From Verrucomicrobiia bacterium (GTDB lineage: Bacteria; Verrucomicrobiota; Verrucomicrobiia; Limisphaerales; UBA11358), in contig JARLJW010000023.1 of the NCBI GenBank assembly GCA_031290985.1, positions 51,522 through 115,521 on the forward strand: a stretch of DNA of 64,000 nt, read 5' to 3'. The position numbers and the translations under genes are program-made. This document shows, piece after piece, positions 8,591 to 18,302 of the stretch. How positions within the stretch are numbered: the first letter of the stretch is position 1; every line of letters begins with the position of its first letter. Under the pieces are notes generated by a model that was not told where the DNA came from, ran no database searches, and was given only the letters and a program-made list of their open reading frames with translations.

Positions 8591-10750
8591 TCAATTCTCC
8601 CTTTTGCTGAACTCGCGGATCATCGCCTTCCACCAGGGGGCGAGCTTTTCCTCGGGGCGCACCCAGGCTTGTTGATGCAGCCAGACCATGACGCGCTGGT
8701 CGGCCATCACGGCCATGCGTTCAGACGCCTTCAATTTATCCGGCCCGGCGGCGAGCAGTTTTTCACCCAGCTCACGCACGGCCTCGGTGCCCGCGCCGAT
8801 GCGCGTGAGATGCCCGGCATAGACGGGGTTCAGCTCTTTTTCGCGCAGCAACATCACATGGATGGCGTTGACATACGGATCCAGCACGGCATTCGCCAGT
8901 CCCGCATGTGGAAGGCAACGCTTTGATTCTGTCTCGTCCCCCGTGAGTTCATGGATCTTCATCCGGGAGCGGAGCGAGACCAACTCCATCGGTGGCCTGG
9001 TTTCTTCCGGCGTCAGAAACAGGCCCATGCTTTTTGCCCGGGTGCCCAGGACGCGGCGGCTGGTCAGCACGCTGAGCGGGATGGAGAAAACCATGCCCGC
9101 GAGCACGGGAGTGAACCACCAAAACAGCCCCGGATCCAGTTGCCACGTGAACCAGCCCCAGAGGAGGCCGATGAGCGTATGGCCCCAGTGCCGTTGGGCG
9201 GCGTACAACCAGTCCGTGCCGTCGGCCGTGCGCCGTTGCGTGGTCCAGCCCACGCTGACGCCCGCGATGTTCGTCAGCACAAAACGCGTGTGCCACAGCA
9301 TGAGCAGGGGCGCGTGCAGCGTCGAAAAAATGGTTTCGCCGATGACCCCGCCGGTGGCGTTAAGCAGGCCGCCAAATTGTTTGCGGCGCGGCCAGTCGAG
9401 CGAGAGATCAATGAGCGAGAGAAATTTTGGCAGCATGATGACCACCATGCAGATGATGAAGATCAGGAGGGCGTGTTCGGTCGGGCTCAAGCCGGCGAGA
9501 TAAGGGTTGAACGCCTTCACCGGGATGTCGGACAGCCCGGTGTATTTCTGCACGCAATAAATCCAGTCGAACGTGATGAGGAACGCGAGCCACAGCGGGC
9601 TGGCCACATAGCCAAAAATGCCGAAAAACAGGTGCAGCCGGCTCACGCCGCGCAGGCCCTTGCCGAAGATGACCAGGCCGTGCTGCAGGTTGCCCTGGCA
9701 CCAGCGGCGTTCGCGCTGGGCGTTCTCAATGAGCGCCTGCGGGGCCTCCTCGTAGCTGCCCGGCAGATCATAGGCCAGCCAGACCTGCCAGTTTTCCCGC
9801 AGCATGAGCGCGGCCTCCACGAAATCGTGCGAGAGGATCTGCCCGCCGAACGGCTTGCGGCCCGGCAGTTGCGGCAGGTCGCAGAACTGCATGAACGGCT
9901 CCGTGCGGATGATGGCGTTGTGGCCCCAGTAATTGCCGAAGTCCAGCGCCCAGTAATTCAATCCCGAGATGAACACCGGTGCATACAGGCGGTTGGCAAA
10001 CTGCTGGATGCGTCCGAACAGCGACTCGGCGTTCACCAAAGAGGGCACGGTCTGGATGAGGCCGGTGGTGGGATTCACCTCCATCAGCTTGACCAGGTCC
10101 ACCAGCGTCTCGCCGCTCATCACGCTGTCGGCGTCGCAGCAGACGAAGTAGCGGTAGCGCTTGCCCCAGGTGTTGAGGAAATCGCGCACGTTGCCGCTTT
10201 TGCGCTCCTCATTGAAGAGGCGGCGGCGGTAATAGATTTTGCCGAGCGCGTCGAGGTCGCGCACCAGCTCGCACCAGTTGGCCTCCTCCTCGACCCAGCG
10301 GTCGGGGTTGGTCGAGTCGCTCAGGATGAAGAAGTCGAACTTGCCGATCTGCCCGGTTCGCTCGATGGATTCATAAGTGGCGCGCAACCCCTCGAGCACG
10401 CGGACGGAATCCTCGTTGTAGATGGGAAAGATGATGGCGGTGCTGATGCCTTCGATGCTCTGGTCCTGGTAGGGTTTCAGCCCGGTGATGCGGCGGCGGG
10501 TGCCAAAAATGCGGATGAAAAAACCGTACACGCCGTGCATGCAGCCGACGGCCGTGAGCAAAAACAGGATGATGAACAGCCCCAGCAGCACCGTGCGGGA
10601 GGCGCTCCAACCGCTGCGCCAGAGCAGGTCGGCGAACAGCAGCGAGACGAACCCGGTCAGGACGAGCGCCGACGTGAAAAATAAAAACAGCCGCCAGCCG
10701 CGCCGGAGACGCGGAAGCGGGACGGACTCGATGGTCGGTGCGTCAGCCAT
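8591..10750 (-). CDS. opgH: Glucans biosynthesis glucosyltransferase OpgH (MdoH)
   Basis: A 719-residue inner-membrane glucosyltransferase that polymerises glucose from UDP-glucose into the backbone of osmoregulated periplasmic glucans. Two N-terminal membrane segments (about 20-45 and 52-75) precede a large GT2 domain with DAD at 206-208, SHDF at 307-310 (catalytic Asp 309) and Q345-RERRW. Several more membrane segments follow. The order and motifs are those of OpgH. The ATG at 10750 overlaps the preceding gene by 8 bp; the longer frame to 10846 lacks conserved sequence. Together with opgG upstream it forms the glucan operon. Confidence 0.95.
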   Translation of the reverse strand: MADAPTIESVPLPRLRRGWRLFLFFTSALVLTGFVSLLFADLLWRSGWSASRTVLLGLFIILFLLTAVGCMHGVYGFFIRIFGTRRRITGLKPYQDQSIEGISTAIIFPIYNEDSVRVLEGLRATYESIERTGQIGKFDFFILSDSTNPDRWVEEEANWCELVRDLDALGKIYYRRRLFNEERKSGNVRDFLNTWGKRYRYFVCCDADSVMSGETLVDLVKLMEVNPTTGLIQTVPSLVNAESLFGRIQQFANRLYAPVFISGLNYWALDFGNYWGHNAIIRTEPFMQFCDLPQLPGRKPFGGQILSHDFVEAALMLRENWQVWLAYDLPGSYEEAPQALIENAQRERRWCQGNLQHGLVIFGKGLRGVSRLHLFFGIFGYVASPLWLAFLITFDWIYCVQKYTGLSDIPVKAFNPYLAGLSPTEHALLIFIICMVVIMLPKFLSLIDLSLDWPRRKQFGGLLNATGGVIGETIFSTLHAPLLMLWHTRFVLTNIAGVSVGWTTQRRTADGTDWLYAAQRHWGHTLIGLLWGWFTWQLDPGLFWWFTPVLAGMVFSIPLSVLTSRRVLGTRAKSMGLFLTPEETRPPMELVSLRSRMKIHELTGDETESKRCLPHAGLANAVLDPYVNAIHVMLLREKELNPVYAGHLTRIGAGTEAVRELGEKLLAAGPDKLKASERMAVMADQRVMVWLHQQAWVRPEEKLAPWWKAMIREFSKREN

Positions 10751-11387
10751 TTTGCTTGAACCAGTCGAGGATCCCCTTGAACTGGTCCTGCACCGTTTCA
10801 AAGCCGCCGTGCGTGAACCAGAACAGCGCCACCAGCAGCAGCGCAAAACCCGTCCACACCACGACCATGCGGACGTACGGCAGCCGGCCGAAATTGGTGA
10901 GCGTGCTGATGGGGCCGAGGTCCAGCGGGCGCGGGGTCATCTGGGAGAGCTGGAAATCCGGGCCGGCGCGGAAGAAGCTTTCCCGCATGGAATCCACGAA
11001 CTCCTGCGGCCACGGGCCGGGACGGAGAAACTGGTCCTGCCATTTGCCGGGCATGTCCGCCAGCAGCAAGGCCAGCCGGCCGCGCGTGGAGAGCGTCTGT
11101 TCGCTGCCCACGGGCGAGGTCTGCAGCACCTGCGCGAACCAATCCGTCACGATGCGGTCCATCTCCTCGGCGGCGAGCTCCGTGGCGGAGCGTTTGGGCT
11201 CGTTTGGCGCGCGGTGCTGGGCGCGTTCGAGCACGCGCAGCACGAGCTGGCCCAACAGGGGTTTGTTGCGGATGCGGAGGGCGTGAAAGTAGTTCTCCAC
11301 CTTCACGTACGCCGCGTTCCACTCTTCCAGCGACCGCCCGGCGATCTCGCCGGACACGTCGGGCAGAATTTTTAAGGCGGGCTCCAT
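10743..11387 (-). CDS. Membrane protein between opgG and opgH, unknown function
   Basis: A 214-residue protein. It is mostly soluble and helical, with a single membrane segment near the C-terminus (VRMVVVWTGFALLLVALFWF). The start MEPALKILPDVSGEIAG at 11387 overlaps the end of opgG by 16 bp, and its stop overlaps opgH by 8 bp, so it is locked into the glucan operon. No known family was recognised. A C-terminal anchor in this position suggests a partner of OpgH, perhaps for control or for coupling to the periplasmic OpgG; this is inference. Classical proteobacterial opgGH operons lack a gene between the two. Confidence 0.8.
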   Translation of the reverse strand: MEPALKILPDVSGEIAGRSLEEWNAAYVKVENYFHALRIRNKPLLGQLVLRVLERAQHRAPNEPKRSATELAAEEMDRIVTDWFAQVLQTSPVGSEQTLSTRGRLALLLADMPGKWQDQFLRPGPWPQEFVDSMRESFFRAGPDFQLSQMTPRPLDLGPISTLTNFGRLPYVRMVVVWTGFALLLVALFWFTHGGFETVQDQFKGILDWFKQNG

Positions 11388-12985
11388 TGATAGACCCAGG
11401 TTTCGCCGATGACATTCGTGCCCTGCTGCATGGTGCAGCGCAGGTCCACCGCCTCGTGGCTGTCCGGATTGGGCAGCATCTTCACGATGGCGCGCCACGT
11501 GCCGAGAAAATTGTTCCGCATGACGAAATTGTCCACGATCCTCGCCCCGCCGCTGCAGCTGGCGATGGCCACCGGCGGCTTGTCCTCCGGAATCTTGTCA
11601 AACTTCGGCCCGTCAAAATCGATCACGAACTGCCGGGCGCCCTTGAACTGCGCATCCAGCCCCACGCGCGTGGAGACCACGCGGTCCGGCGAGCGTTTCA
11701 CATCCGCCTCGCCGCCTTCCCAGTGCAGAGTATAGCCAAAACGGAACGGTTCGAGCGGCGCGGGCTTTTTCTTCGGGTCCCAGAACGCGACGATGTTGTC
11801 CAAGCCCTCGTAACCGGTGCTTAATTCCAGCAGATGCAGGTCGCCCTCGTGCCAGTCGCCGTCCGGTTCCACCCAGACGCTCGGCACCTGGTGGTACAGG
11901 TTGAACGAGTCCTGGTAGGCGGCAAAATTCCGTTCCCGCTGCAGCAGGCCGAAGCCTTTGATGCCCGGCGCGGAAAAGACCTGGTGGCGCATCATGGCAG
12001 GGTTGTCGAGCGGACGGAAAAAGAGCTCGCCGTTGCCCATGTGGACCAGCAATCCATCGCTGTCGTGGACCTCCGTACGGTAGTCGTCGAACTTGCGTTC
12101 CGTGTTCTTGCCGAACCAGAACATGCTGGTCAACGGCGCGAGGCCGAAGGTCTTGGTTGGCTTGCGGTTCTTGTCCACGGCCGCGATCTTGCCCGGCTCG
12201 CGGAAATAGACCACGGCCCGGATGTCGGCGGTGGTGCTTTCGCCGGGGTGGATGAAAAATTCATACGCGCCCGCGCAACTCACGCTGTCGAGGATCGCAA
12301 AGATGTGCAGGGCGTCATCGCCGGGGCTGCCGGGCTTGCCCAGCCACCAGTCCGTGAAGATGGGGAACTCCTCCGGGCGGTCGCTTTCACCGCAGTCCAG
12401 CGCCAGCCCGCGCGCCGATTCGCCGTAGCGCAGGTTCCGGCCGAGCAGACGGAAATAACTCGCGCCCAGAAACGACCCCAGTTCATCCCAGCGGTTCGTG
12501 GCGTTGAGCTGGTTGAGGATGCGAAAGCCCGCATAGCCGGTATCCGTCGGGATCTGCCGGCCGATGTTCAGGGTGTGATAATTGAAAAAATCCTGGACGA
12601 ACCGGATGGGCTGGGTGTGCGAGGCGGTGAATTCATTGATATGCACCGGCTCGTGGTAGATGTAGCCCGGATGGAAAAACTCGGCGCGGAACGGCAACCC
12701 GGCGGCCGCCCAGAGGGCGCGGTCGTGGTTGAATTCGATCTGCCGGTACTTGTCGTAATCGAGGTTTTCCGGGCGCAGGACGTACGGGAGATCAACGTGG
12801 GGCGAGTGAAATGGCGCCTTGGCCCGGTCAAGGGCGCGCTGAGCCACGTAGTCAAGGTTGACCTCGGCGGTTTCCGCGCCAAAGCCCACCGACGTCCGCA
12901 GCACACTTCCGATGATCAGCAACAGGCCGAAGGCTCGCCACATTCGCCTAAAGAGAAACCAAACCGACCCAATTTGCAAGTTCAT
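11372..12985 (-). CDS. opgG: Periplasmic glucans biosynthesis protein OpgG (MdoG)
   Basis: About 537 residues. An N-terminal hydrophobic segment (AFGLLLIIGSVLRTSVGFGA) is a signal peptide, so the protein acts in the periplasm on the nascent beta-glucan chain. Conserved OpgG features include LPYVLRPENLDYDKYRQI, the FFHPGYIY stretch and the C-terminal immunoglobulin-like part (LLELSTGYEGLDNIVAFW). Length is as usual for OpgG/OpgD. The frame also allows a GTG at 12994; the ATG at 12985 is preferred. It is the first gene of the opgG-X-opgH operon, whose products build glucans that protect at low osmolarity. Confidence 0.93.
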   Translation of the reverse strand: MNLQIGSVWFLFRRMWRAFGLLLIIGSVLRTSVGFGAETAEVNLDYVAQRALDRAKAPFHSPHVDLPYVLRPENLDYDKYRQIEFNHDRALWAAAGLPFRAEFFHPGYIYHEPVHINEFTASHTQPIRFVQDFFNYHTLNIGRQIPTDTGYAGFRILNQLNATNRWDELGSFLGASYFRLLGRNLRYGESARGLALDCGESDRPEEFPIFTDWWLGKPGSPGDDALHIFAILDSVSCAGAYEFFIHPGESTTADIRAVVYFREPGKIAAVDKNRKPTKTFGLAPLTSMFWFGKNTERKFDDYRTEVHDSDGLLVHMGNGELFFRPLDNPAMMRHQVFSAPGIKGFGLLQRERNFAAYQDSFNLYHQVPSVWVEPDGDWHEGDLHLLELSTGYEGLDNIVAFWDPKKKPAPLEPFRFGYTLHWEGGEADVKRSPDRVVSTRVGLDAQFKGARQFVIDFDGPKFDKIPEDKPPVAIASCSGGARIVDNFVMRNNFLGTWRAIVKMLPNPDSHEAVDLRCTMQQGTNVIGETWVYQWSPP

Positions 12986-13108
12986 CGCGGCCACTCACCG
13001 GATGCCTGCCGGCAAAATGTCAATTCAAAGTTTCCCGCCGCTCCGGCGAAACGAGAATTTATGCGGTCTTTATTGGCGAAAGCTCCGGGAGTGGCTTAGC
13101 GTAATATT

Positions 13109-13678
13109 ATGAAACAAAAGGCTTTCCTCCCTGTCCCAAGGCCAAACCCAGCAACTATTTCCGCCAGCCTGGCGCTGCTGGCAATTTGTCTGCTGGCCAG
13201 TTGTGCCACCCCAAAACCACCCTTGCACACGGTGGCCAGGGTGGATCTCGACCGTTATATGGGCCGTTGGAACGTGATTGCCAACATCCCTTACTCCCTG
13301 GAACGCGGGAAAGTCGCCAGTTACGACACCTACGCCCCCCGCCTGGATGGGCGCATGCAGAACAATTTCACCTTCCGCCGCGGCTCGCTGACCGCGCCGG
13401 AAGTCACCTGGCATGGCGTGGGCTGGGTGGTGGATCCGAAAAGCAATGCCGAGTGGCGCGTCCGGTTCATCTGGCCCTTCACCGCCGTCTATCTCATCAT
13501 CGACTTGGACCCCGATTATCAATGGGCGGTCATCGGTCACCCGTCGCGCAACCTTTTCTGGATTCTTGCCCGCGACACAAGCCTCCCGGATGCCACTTAT
13601 GCCGGCATTCTGCAACGCGCCGCCGCCCAGGGTTACGATACCAACCGCGTGGTCAAGGTGCTCCAGCCGCCGCATTGA
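13109..13678 (+). CDS. Lipocalin family lipoprotein (Blc-like)
   Basis: A 189-residue protein. The signal ends with the lipobox LLASC (Cys 32), so it is probably lipidated and anchored to a membrane. The mature part has the bacterial lipocalin start [22 protein letters not shown] (G-x-W motif), a central beta-barrel and the late motif [17 protein letters not shown]. Outer-membrane lipocalins of the Blc type bind fatty acids or lysophospholipids and are often induced by envelope stress. It stands alone, divergent from opgG and convergent with the methyltransferase, whose 3' end overlaps it by 26 bp. Confidence 0.9.
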   Translation: MKQKAFLPVPRPNPATISASLALLAICLLASCATPKPPLHTVARVDLDRYMGRWNVIANIPYSLERGKVASYDTYAPRLDGRMQNNFTFRRGSLTAPEVTWHGVGWVVDPKSNAEWRVRFIWPFTAVYLIIDLDPDYQWAVIGHPSRNLFWILARDTSLPDATYAGILQRAAAQGYDTNRVVKVLQPPH

Positions 13679-14477
13679 CGCCCGGTTTCACGAAGCAATA
13701 CGAGCGGTAGGAAAGTTCGCCATCGGCCAGCGCATTGTAGATCCGCGAACCCCGTGTGCCGGCGAAGTCGCGGCCCAATCCATGCAGAAATTTGGGCAGA
13801 TGCCGTGCGATCAAGGCCTCCGAACGTGCGGAATTCTGTTCCATCCCGCGCCGGACTTCGGCATTGATGTTTCGGGTGTGCTGCAATTTGAGCGGCGCGG
13901 CGGCCAGGGCGGCATCCCATTCGTCCCAGCGTTCCCGGAACCGGAAATCGGCATAGAGAAAATGCCCGCCCGGGCGCAGCACCCGCGCAACTTCCCCCAA
14001 AAAGCGCGGAAAATCCGGGTAACAATGCGAGGCCTCGACATTGATGACCGCATCAAACCTTTCCGGCCCAAAGGGCAGGTTTCCCGCATCGCCGTGGACG
14101 AATTCCAACCCGCTCAGCTTGTGCCGCTCGCGACAAAAGCTGATACCGGTGGGATTCAAGTCCAGCCCGGTATAGCTTTTCGGTTGCAACGTGCGGGTCA
14201 GATACGAAGCGCCGCCGCCGTGGCCGCAGCTCACTTCCAGGATATTTTTCCCGGCCAACGGCGCCTGCGTGGCGACGTGGTGGTAGAGCTGGATGCAGGC
14301 GCGGTTCGGTTCGTCGCCGGATGTCAACGGGAGGTTCATGGGCGGCACTTCCTCGAACGCGTAGTTCAAAAACAAGACCCCGTCCCCACGCAGCCGCCGG
14401 GTGAGAAAAGGATACCAGAGCCGCCAGATGGCCTTCCGAACCGGAGCAACAGAAAAAAGATAATCGATGACAGGCAC
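13653..14477 (-). CDS. Class I SAM-dependent methyltransferase
   Basis: About 274 residues. The SAM-binding motif [16 protein letters not shown] is followed by YTGLDLNP (acidic residue of motif II), DAGNLPF and [16 protein letters not shown]. These are typical of lipid or small-molecule methyltransferases of the Methyltransf_11 type. The start is uncertain. GTG at 14477 lies just before the first conserved stretch. ATG at 14585 is possible, but it would include residues encoded by a short dispersed direct repeat (14520-14542), which argues against it. It is convergent with the lipocalin gene. The substrate is unknown. Confidence 0.82.
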   Translation of the reverse strand: MPVIDYLFSVAPVRKAIWRLWYPFLTRRLRGDGVLFLNYAFEEVPPMNLPLTSGDEPNRACIQLYHHVATQAPLAGKNILEVSCGHGGGASYLTRTLQPKSYTGLDLNPTGISFCRERHKLSGLEFVHGDAGNLPFGPERFDAVINVEASHCYPDFPRFLGEVARVLRPGGHFLYADFRFRERWDEWDAALAAAPLKLQHTRNINAEVRRGMEQNSARSEALIARHLPKFLHGLGRDFAGTRGSRIYNALADGELSYRSYCFVKPGVNAAAGAP

Positions 14478-14519
14478 ACGCCAGCTTCGCGGAAAGCCGG
14501 GTGGAAGCCAATCCTGTTC

Positions 14520-14542
14520 CGCACCAGAATGCGTGCCCCCCT
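14520..14542 (+). repeat. 23-bp direct repeat, left copy
   Basis: Identical to 20630-20652 in the same orientation. It starts CGCACCAGAATG and ends GCGTGCCCCCCT. The two copies bracket the whole detoxification cluster. It may be an island boundary or simply a dispersed intergenic repeat. Confidence 0.8.
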
Positions 14543-14618
14543 TGCAAAAGTTGGGGAGAAGGCATAATCTTCCGTGCTGGTTCATTCCAAATTTCGATTT
14601 ATCGAACAAGGAGGCATG

Positions 14619-15632
14619 ATGAAAGCCGTCAGTTTTTACAAACCGCTGCCGATTGACGACCCGGAAAGTTTTGTGGATGTTTCGGTGGACGCGCCCAAGC
14701 CGCGGCCACATGACCTACTCGTCGAGGTGCGCGCCATTTCAGTCAATCCGGTGGACACGAAGATTCGTGCGGGTGGCGGACCAGGCCGGCCGGATGGCCA
14801 GTTGCAAATCCTTGGTTGGGATGCCGCCGGCATCGTGAAGGAAGTTGGAAACGCGGTGACCCTCTTTCAGCCGGGCGATGAGGTTTACTATGCCGGCTCG
14901 GTGGATCGCGCAGGGTCCTACGCCGAGCTGCAATGTGTTGACGAAAGAATTGTCGGACGCAAACCCCGCACCATCGGTTTCGCCGAAACTGCCGCGCTGC
15001 CCTTAACCACCATTACCGCCTGGGAAATGTTGTTTGACCGCCTGCGCGTGGATAATTCCACGCAAGGCGCCCTGCTGATTTTGGGCGGCGCGGGCGGTGT
15101 CGGCTCCATCGCCACGCAATTGGCAAGACAGCTTACCCGCCTTAAAATCATCGCCACCGCGTCCCGGCCGGAATCCGTGCAATGGTGCGAACGCATGGGA
15201 GCGCAGCACGTCATTGACCACCGCCTCCCACTGGCAGACCAGATCAAAGAAATTATGCCCGGCGGAGTGAACCATGTCCTCGCCTTGACCAAGGTCGAAG
15301 ATCATTTCGACCAGCTCATCGAGGGCATGGCACCGCAAAGTGCGATGGTCTTGATTGAAAATCCGGCGCGTCCGCTCGACATTGCCAAGCTCAAACCCAA
15401 GAGCATATCGCTCCACTGGGAATTCATGTTCACGCGTTCACGATATGAAACGCCGGACATGGGCGATCAGGGTCGTTTGTTGAGCGAAGTCGCCGCGCAG
15501 GTGGACGCCGGCCGAATCGTCAGCACGATGCAGACCAATCTCGGCGCCATCAACGCCGCGAACCTGAGGCAGGCACACGCGTTGGTCGAAAGCGGCAAGA
15601 CCATGGGCAAGGTTGTACTCGATGGATTTTGA
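14619..15632 (+). CDS. Zinc-type alcohol dehydrogenase / quinone oxidoreductase family protein
   Basis: A 337-residue MDR-family NAD(P)H-dependent oxidoreductase. It has the GroES-like N-terminal domain ([25 protein letters not shown]), the motif [14 protein letters not shown], and the Rossmann loop [17 protein letters not shown] that binds NADPH. It resembles the zinc-binding-dehydrogenase family TIGR02817, whose members act on quinones or enals. The start is chosen by an AAGGAGG ribosome site at 14608-14614; ATG at 14619 has the better spacing, with ATG at 14616 as an alternative. It is the first gene of a plus-strand redox and detoxification run. Confidence 0.9.
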   Translation: MKAVSFYKPLPIDDPESFVDVSVDAPKPRPHDLLVEVRAISVNPVDTKIRAGGGPGRPDGQLQILGWDAAGIVKEVGNAVTLFQPGDEVYYAGSVDRAGSYAELQCVDERIVGRKPRTIGFAETAALPLTTITAWEMLFDRLRVDNSTQGALLILGGAGGVGSIATQLARQLTRLKIIATASRPESVQWCERMGAQHVIDHRLPLADQIKEIMPGGVNHVLALTKVEDHFDQLIEGMAPQSAMVLIENPARPLDIAKLKPKSISLHWEFMFTRSRYETPDMGDQGRLLSEVAAQVDAGRIVSTMQTNLGAINAANLRQAHALVESGKTMGKVVLDGF

Positions 15633-15638
15633 GGTGAT

Positions 15639-16748
15639 ATGAATTCAAGTGATCATAATTCCGGGCTGGAACCGGCCTGTGCAAAATTGAGGAGAGGGAG
15701 TCTGATGATACGCCTTATTGCCATCAGCCTGGTGATCCTGGGAATTACCGGTTTGTTTGCCTATACGGCCGGATGGCTGACACCGAACGTTCTGACACCC
15801 ACCCGAATAATTGACAGGTTCGAGCAGGTGAACGGAGAGCATCCCGGCTTTCGCCGCAACCACGCAAAAGGTGTCTGCATCAGCGGCTACTTTGAGAGCA
15901 ATGGGCAGGGCGTTGGGTTATCAAAGGCGGTTGTTTTTCTCCCGGGTCGCGTGCCGATTATCGGGCGCTTCGCGCTTGCGGTGGGACAGCCGTATGCCGC
16001 GGATTCGGCGCACGCGGTGCGCAGCATGGCACTCTTGTTCAAGCTGCCGAATGGGGAGGAATGGCGCACCGGAATGAACAATATCCCCGTTTTCGCGGTA
16101 AACTCGGCCCAAGGATTTTATGAACTCCTGTTGGCATCCGCCGCCGATCCGGCGACGGGCAAACCCGACCCGTCAAAGATGAGCGACTTTCTGGCCAGAC
16201 ATCCTGAATCAGCCAAGGCCATTCAACTGATTCGCGCCAGCACCGTTTCGTCTGGATTTGGAGACAGCTCCTATAACAGTCTGGACGCCTTCCGCTTCAT
16301 TGATGCCCAAGGCTCTGCCCTCCCGGTTCGTTGGTCAATGGTGCCCTGCCAACCGTTCGAGCCCTTCAACGCAGCCCTGTCGCGCGCGTCCGATACAAAC
16401 CAGCTTTTCGATGCGTTGATTGCAGACATCCACAGCCACGCCTTGCAGTGGCATCTGATCATCACCGTCGGTCAACCGGGCGATCCAACGGCGGAGGCGA
16501 CGCTTCCCTGGCCACCGGACCGGCGGCAGGTGGACGTGGGAACTTTGACGATTGACCACGTCGAAAGCGAAGACGCCAGTCCGGCGCGCGACATTAATTT
16601 CGATCCGCTCGTCTTGCCAAATGGAATTGCGGGTTCGGATGATCCGCTGTTGAGCGCCCGTTCGGCGGCTTATGCGGAATCCTTCACCCGGCGGGAGGGC
16701 GAATCCAAAAATCCTAGCGCAGTTTCGACGGCCCAAACCGGAAGGTAA
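15639..16748 (+). CDS. Catalase-family heme peroxidase (SrpA-like), membrane-anchored
   Basis: A 369-residue protein. An N-terminal membrane segment (IRLIAISLVILGITGLFAY) anchors a catalase-fold domain of the small catalase-related peroxidase group. HPGFRRNHAKG holds the distal His (H75), and GFGDSSYNSLDAFRF is near the proximal heme region. Such proteins use peroxides to oxidise substrates in the periplasm. It starts 6 bp after the dehydrogenase gene behind a GAGGTG site; an alternative start is ATG 15705. The cytochrome b561 gene follows 1 bp later, so the peroxidase may receive electrons from the quinone pool. Confidence 0.87.
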   Translation: MNSSDHNSGLEPACAKLRRGSLMIRLIAISLVILGITGLFAYTAGWLTPNVLTPTRIIDRFEQVNGEHPGFRRNHAKGVCISGYFESNGQGVGLSKAVVFLPGRVPIIGRFALAVGQPYAADSAHAVRSMALLFKLPNGEEWRTGMNNIPVFAVNSAQGFYELLLASAADPATGKPDPSKMSDFLARHPESAKAIQLIRASTVSSGFGDSSYNSLDAFRFIDAQGSALPVRWSMVPCQPFEPFNAALSRASDTNQLFDALIADIHSHALQWHLIITVGQPGDPTAEATLPWPPDRRQVDVGTLTIDHVESEDASPARDINFDPLVLPNGIAGSDDPLLSARSAAYAESFTRREGESKNPSAVSTAQTGR

Positions 16749-16749
16749 T

Positions 16750-17310
16750 ATGACTAATAATCCCAGTCAATTTGCGCTCTTGTCACGCATCCTTCACTGG
16801 TTGATGGCGGCCATGCTGCTGGCCATGCTGTTTATTGGCGCGGCCATGGTCGCTTCCTTGGGCAATTATCACCGGCTCGTCGCCATTCATCGTCCGCTGG
16901 GCATCATGATTCTGATTCTGGCCGCCGTCCGGCTGGTCAACCGGATGTTCACCACCTTGCCGCCGTTTCCGCCGACCATGTCGCAAAGGGAAAGATTTCT
17001 TGCCTCAGCCTCGGAAAGGTTGCTTTACACGTTGATGTTCGCCCTGCCGCTGGTGGGTTGGGGCATGTTGTCGGCGGGACATTATCCCATCGTGATGTTC
17101 GGTCCCGTGCATCTGCCACCGATTCTTCCGGCCAACCCGACGCTCTACGCGATACTGCGAAAAGCGCACACAATTCTCGCGTATCTCCTGTTCGTGACGT
17201 TTCTCTTTCACCTCAGCACGGTGCTGTTTCATACACTGATAATTCGTGACCGGTTACTGAACCGCATGGCTCTGTGGCCAGTCCGTTCGCGCAAAAAAAC
17301 AAGTTCGTAG
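16750..17310 (+). CDS. Cytochrome b561 family protein
   Basis: A 186-residue four-helix membrane cytochrome. Conserved histidines sit in helices at ILHWLMA, RLVAIHRPLG, KAHTILAY and FLFHLSTV, in the pattern that ligates two b hemes in bacterial YodB/CybB-type cytochromes. It likely passes electrons between quinol and a periplasmic acceptor. ATG at 16750 is preceded by a GGAAGG site. It directly follows the membrane-anchored catalase-like gene; this pairing recurs in many bacteria and points to joint peroxide reduction. Confidence 0.9.
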   Translation: MTNNPSQFALLSRILHWLMAAMLLAMLFIGAAMVASLGNYHRLVAIHRPLGIMILILAAVRLVNRMFTTLPPFPPTMSQRERFLASASERLLYTLMFALPLVGWGMLSAGHYPIVMFGPVHLPPILPANPTLYAILRKAHTILAYLLFVTFLFHLSTVLFHTLIIRDRLLNRMALWPVRSRKKTSS

Positions 17311-17358
17311 CAAACCTGAGTTGCAGTCTTCATATGTCCTCAAACTAACTACCCAATT

Positions 17359-18243
17359 ATGAATACAAGCAAAGTCTCCTTCAAAACCCTGCCCGTTAGT
17401 GGATTCAAGATTTTTTATCGGGAGGCGGGCAACCCCAAAAACCCCGTGGTTCTTTTGCTCCATGGCTTTCCCACTTCGAGCCACATGTTCCGTAATCTGA
17501 TCCCGCAACTGGCGGACAATTATCATGTCATAGCGCCGGATCTTCCCGGTTTCGGCTTTTCTGATGCACCCAGTCATGATCTCTTTGAATATACTTTCGA
17601 AAATGTTGCCAAGGTCATGGGCGATTTCGTCGACCGGATGGGCTTGAAGAAGTTTGCGGTTTACATTTTTGATTACGGGGCTCCCACGGGGCTTCGCATC
17701 GCCCTTCGCTTTCCGGAACGCATCTCGGCGATCATTACCCAAAATGGCAATGCCTATGTCGAAGGCCTGAGCAAGGATTGGGCTCCCGTCCAAACCTATT
17801 GGGAAAAACCCACGCCAGAGAACCGTGATGCCCTGCGTAAACTTCAAACCTTGGAAACAACCCGCTGGCAATACTATCACGGCGTGACCAACCCCGAGGA
17901 ACGCATTGCTCCGGAGACGATTCTGCTCGACCAGACCCTTTTAGACCGTCCGCAAAGCGCGGAGGCACAGCTTGATCTCATCGGCGACTACAAAACCAAC
18001 GTTGAGCTCTATCCCAAGTTCCAGGAATTCTTCCGCAAGCATCAACCACCCACGCTCGCGGTCTGGGGTAAGCATGACCCCTTCTTTTTGCCCGCGGGGG
18101 CGGAAGCCTATCGCCGGGACAATCCCGATGCGAAGGTGGTTTTCTTTGATACGGGACATTTTGCGTTGGAGACACACGCGGCAGAAATTGGCGAAGAGAT
18201 ACTCAGGTTTCTCAGCGTTGTTTACCATTCAGCCAGCCGGTAG
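17359..18243 (+). CDS. Alpha/beta hydrolase, haloalkane dehalogenase/epoxide hydrolase-like
   Basis: A 294-residue alpha/beta hydrolase. It has the oxyanion motif HGFPTSSHMF at 35-44, the nucleophile elbow with Asp (IFDYGAP, D105) and the late His in DTGHFALETH. An Asp nucleophile is typical for haloalkane dehalogenases and epoxide hydrolases, while esterases use Ser. A cap region with GVTNPEERIAPE lies between. No signal peptide, so it is cytoplasmic. It lies 48 bp after the cytochrome gene, in the same direction. The true substrate is unknown; removal of reactive organic compounds would fit the neighbours. Confidence 0.87.
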   Translation: MNTSKVSFKTLPVSGFKIFYREAGNPKNPVVLLLHGFPTSSHMFRNLIPQLADNYHVIAPDLPGFGFSDAPSHDLFEYTFENVAKVMGDFVDRMGLKKFAVYIFDYGAPTGLRIALRFPERISAIITQNGNAYVEGLSKDWAPVQTYWEKPTPENRDALRKLQTLETTRWQYYHGVTNPEERIAPETILLDQTLLDRPQSAEAQLDLIGDYKTNVELYPKFQEFFRKHQPPTLAVWGKHDPFFLPAGAEAYRRDNPDAKVVFFDTGHFALETHAAEIGEEILRFLSVVYHSASR

Positions 18244-18302
18244 TTAATCCATACAATCAGGTGCCGACTTTGCAAAATAAACCACACCCGCATCTCACGA
18301 AC

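Noticed and set aside
8951..10684. A 577-codon plus-strand frame opposite opgH
   Set aside because: The opposite strand carries all OpgH motifs; the plus frame shows only biased low-complexity translation.
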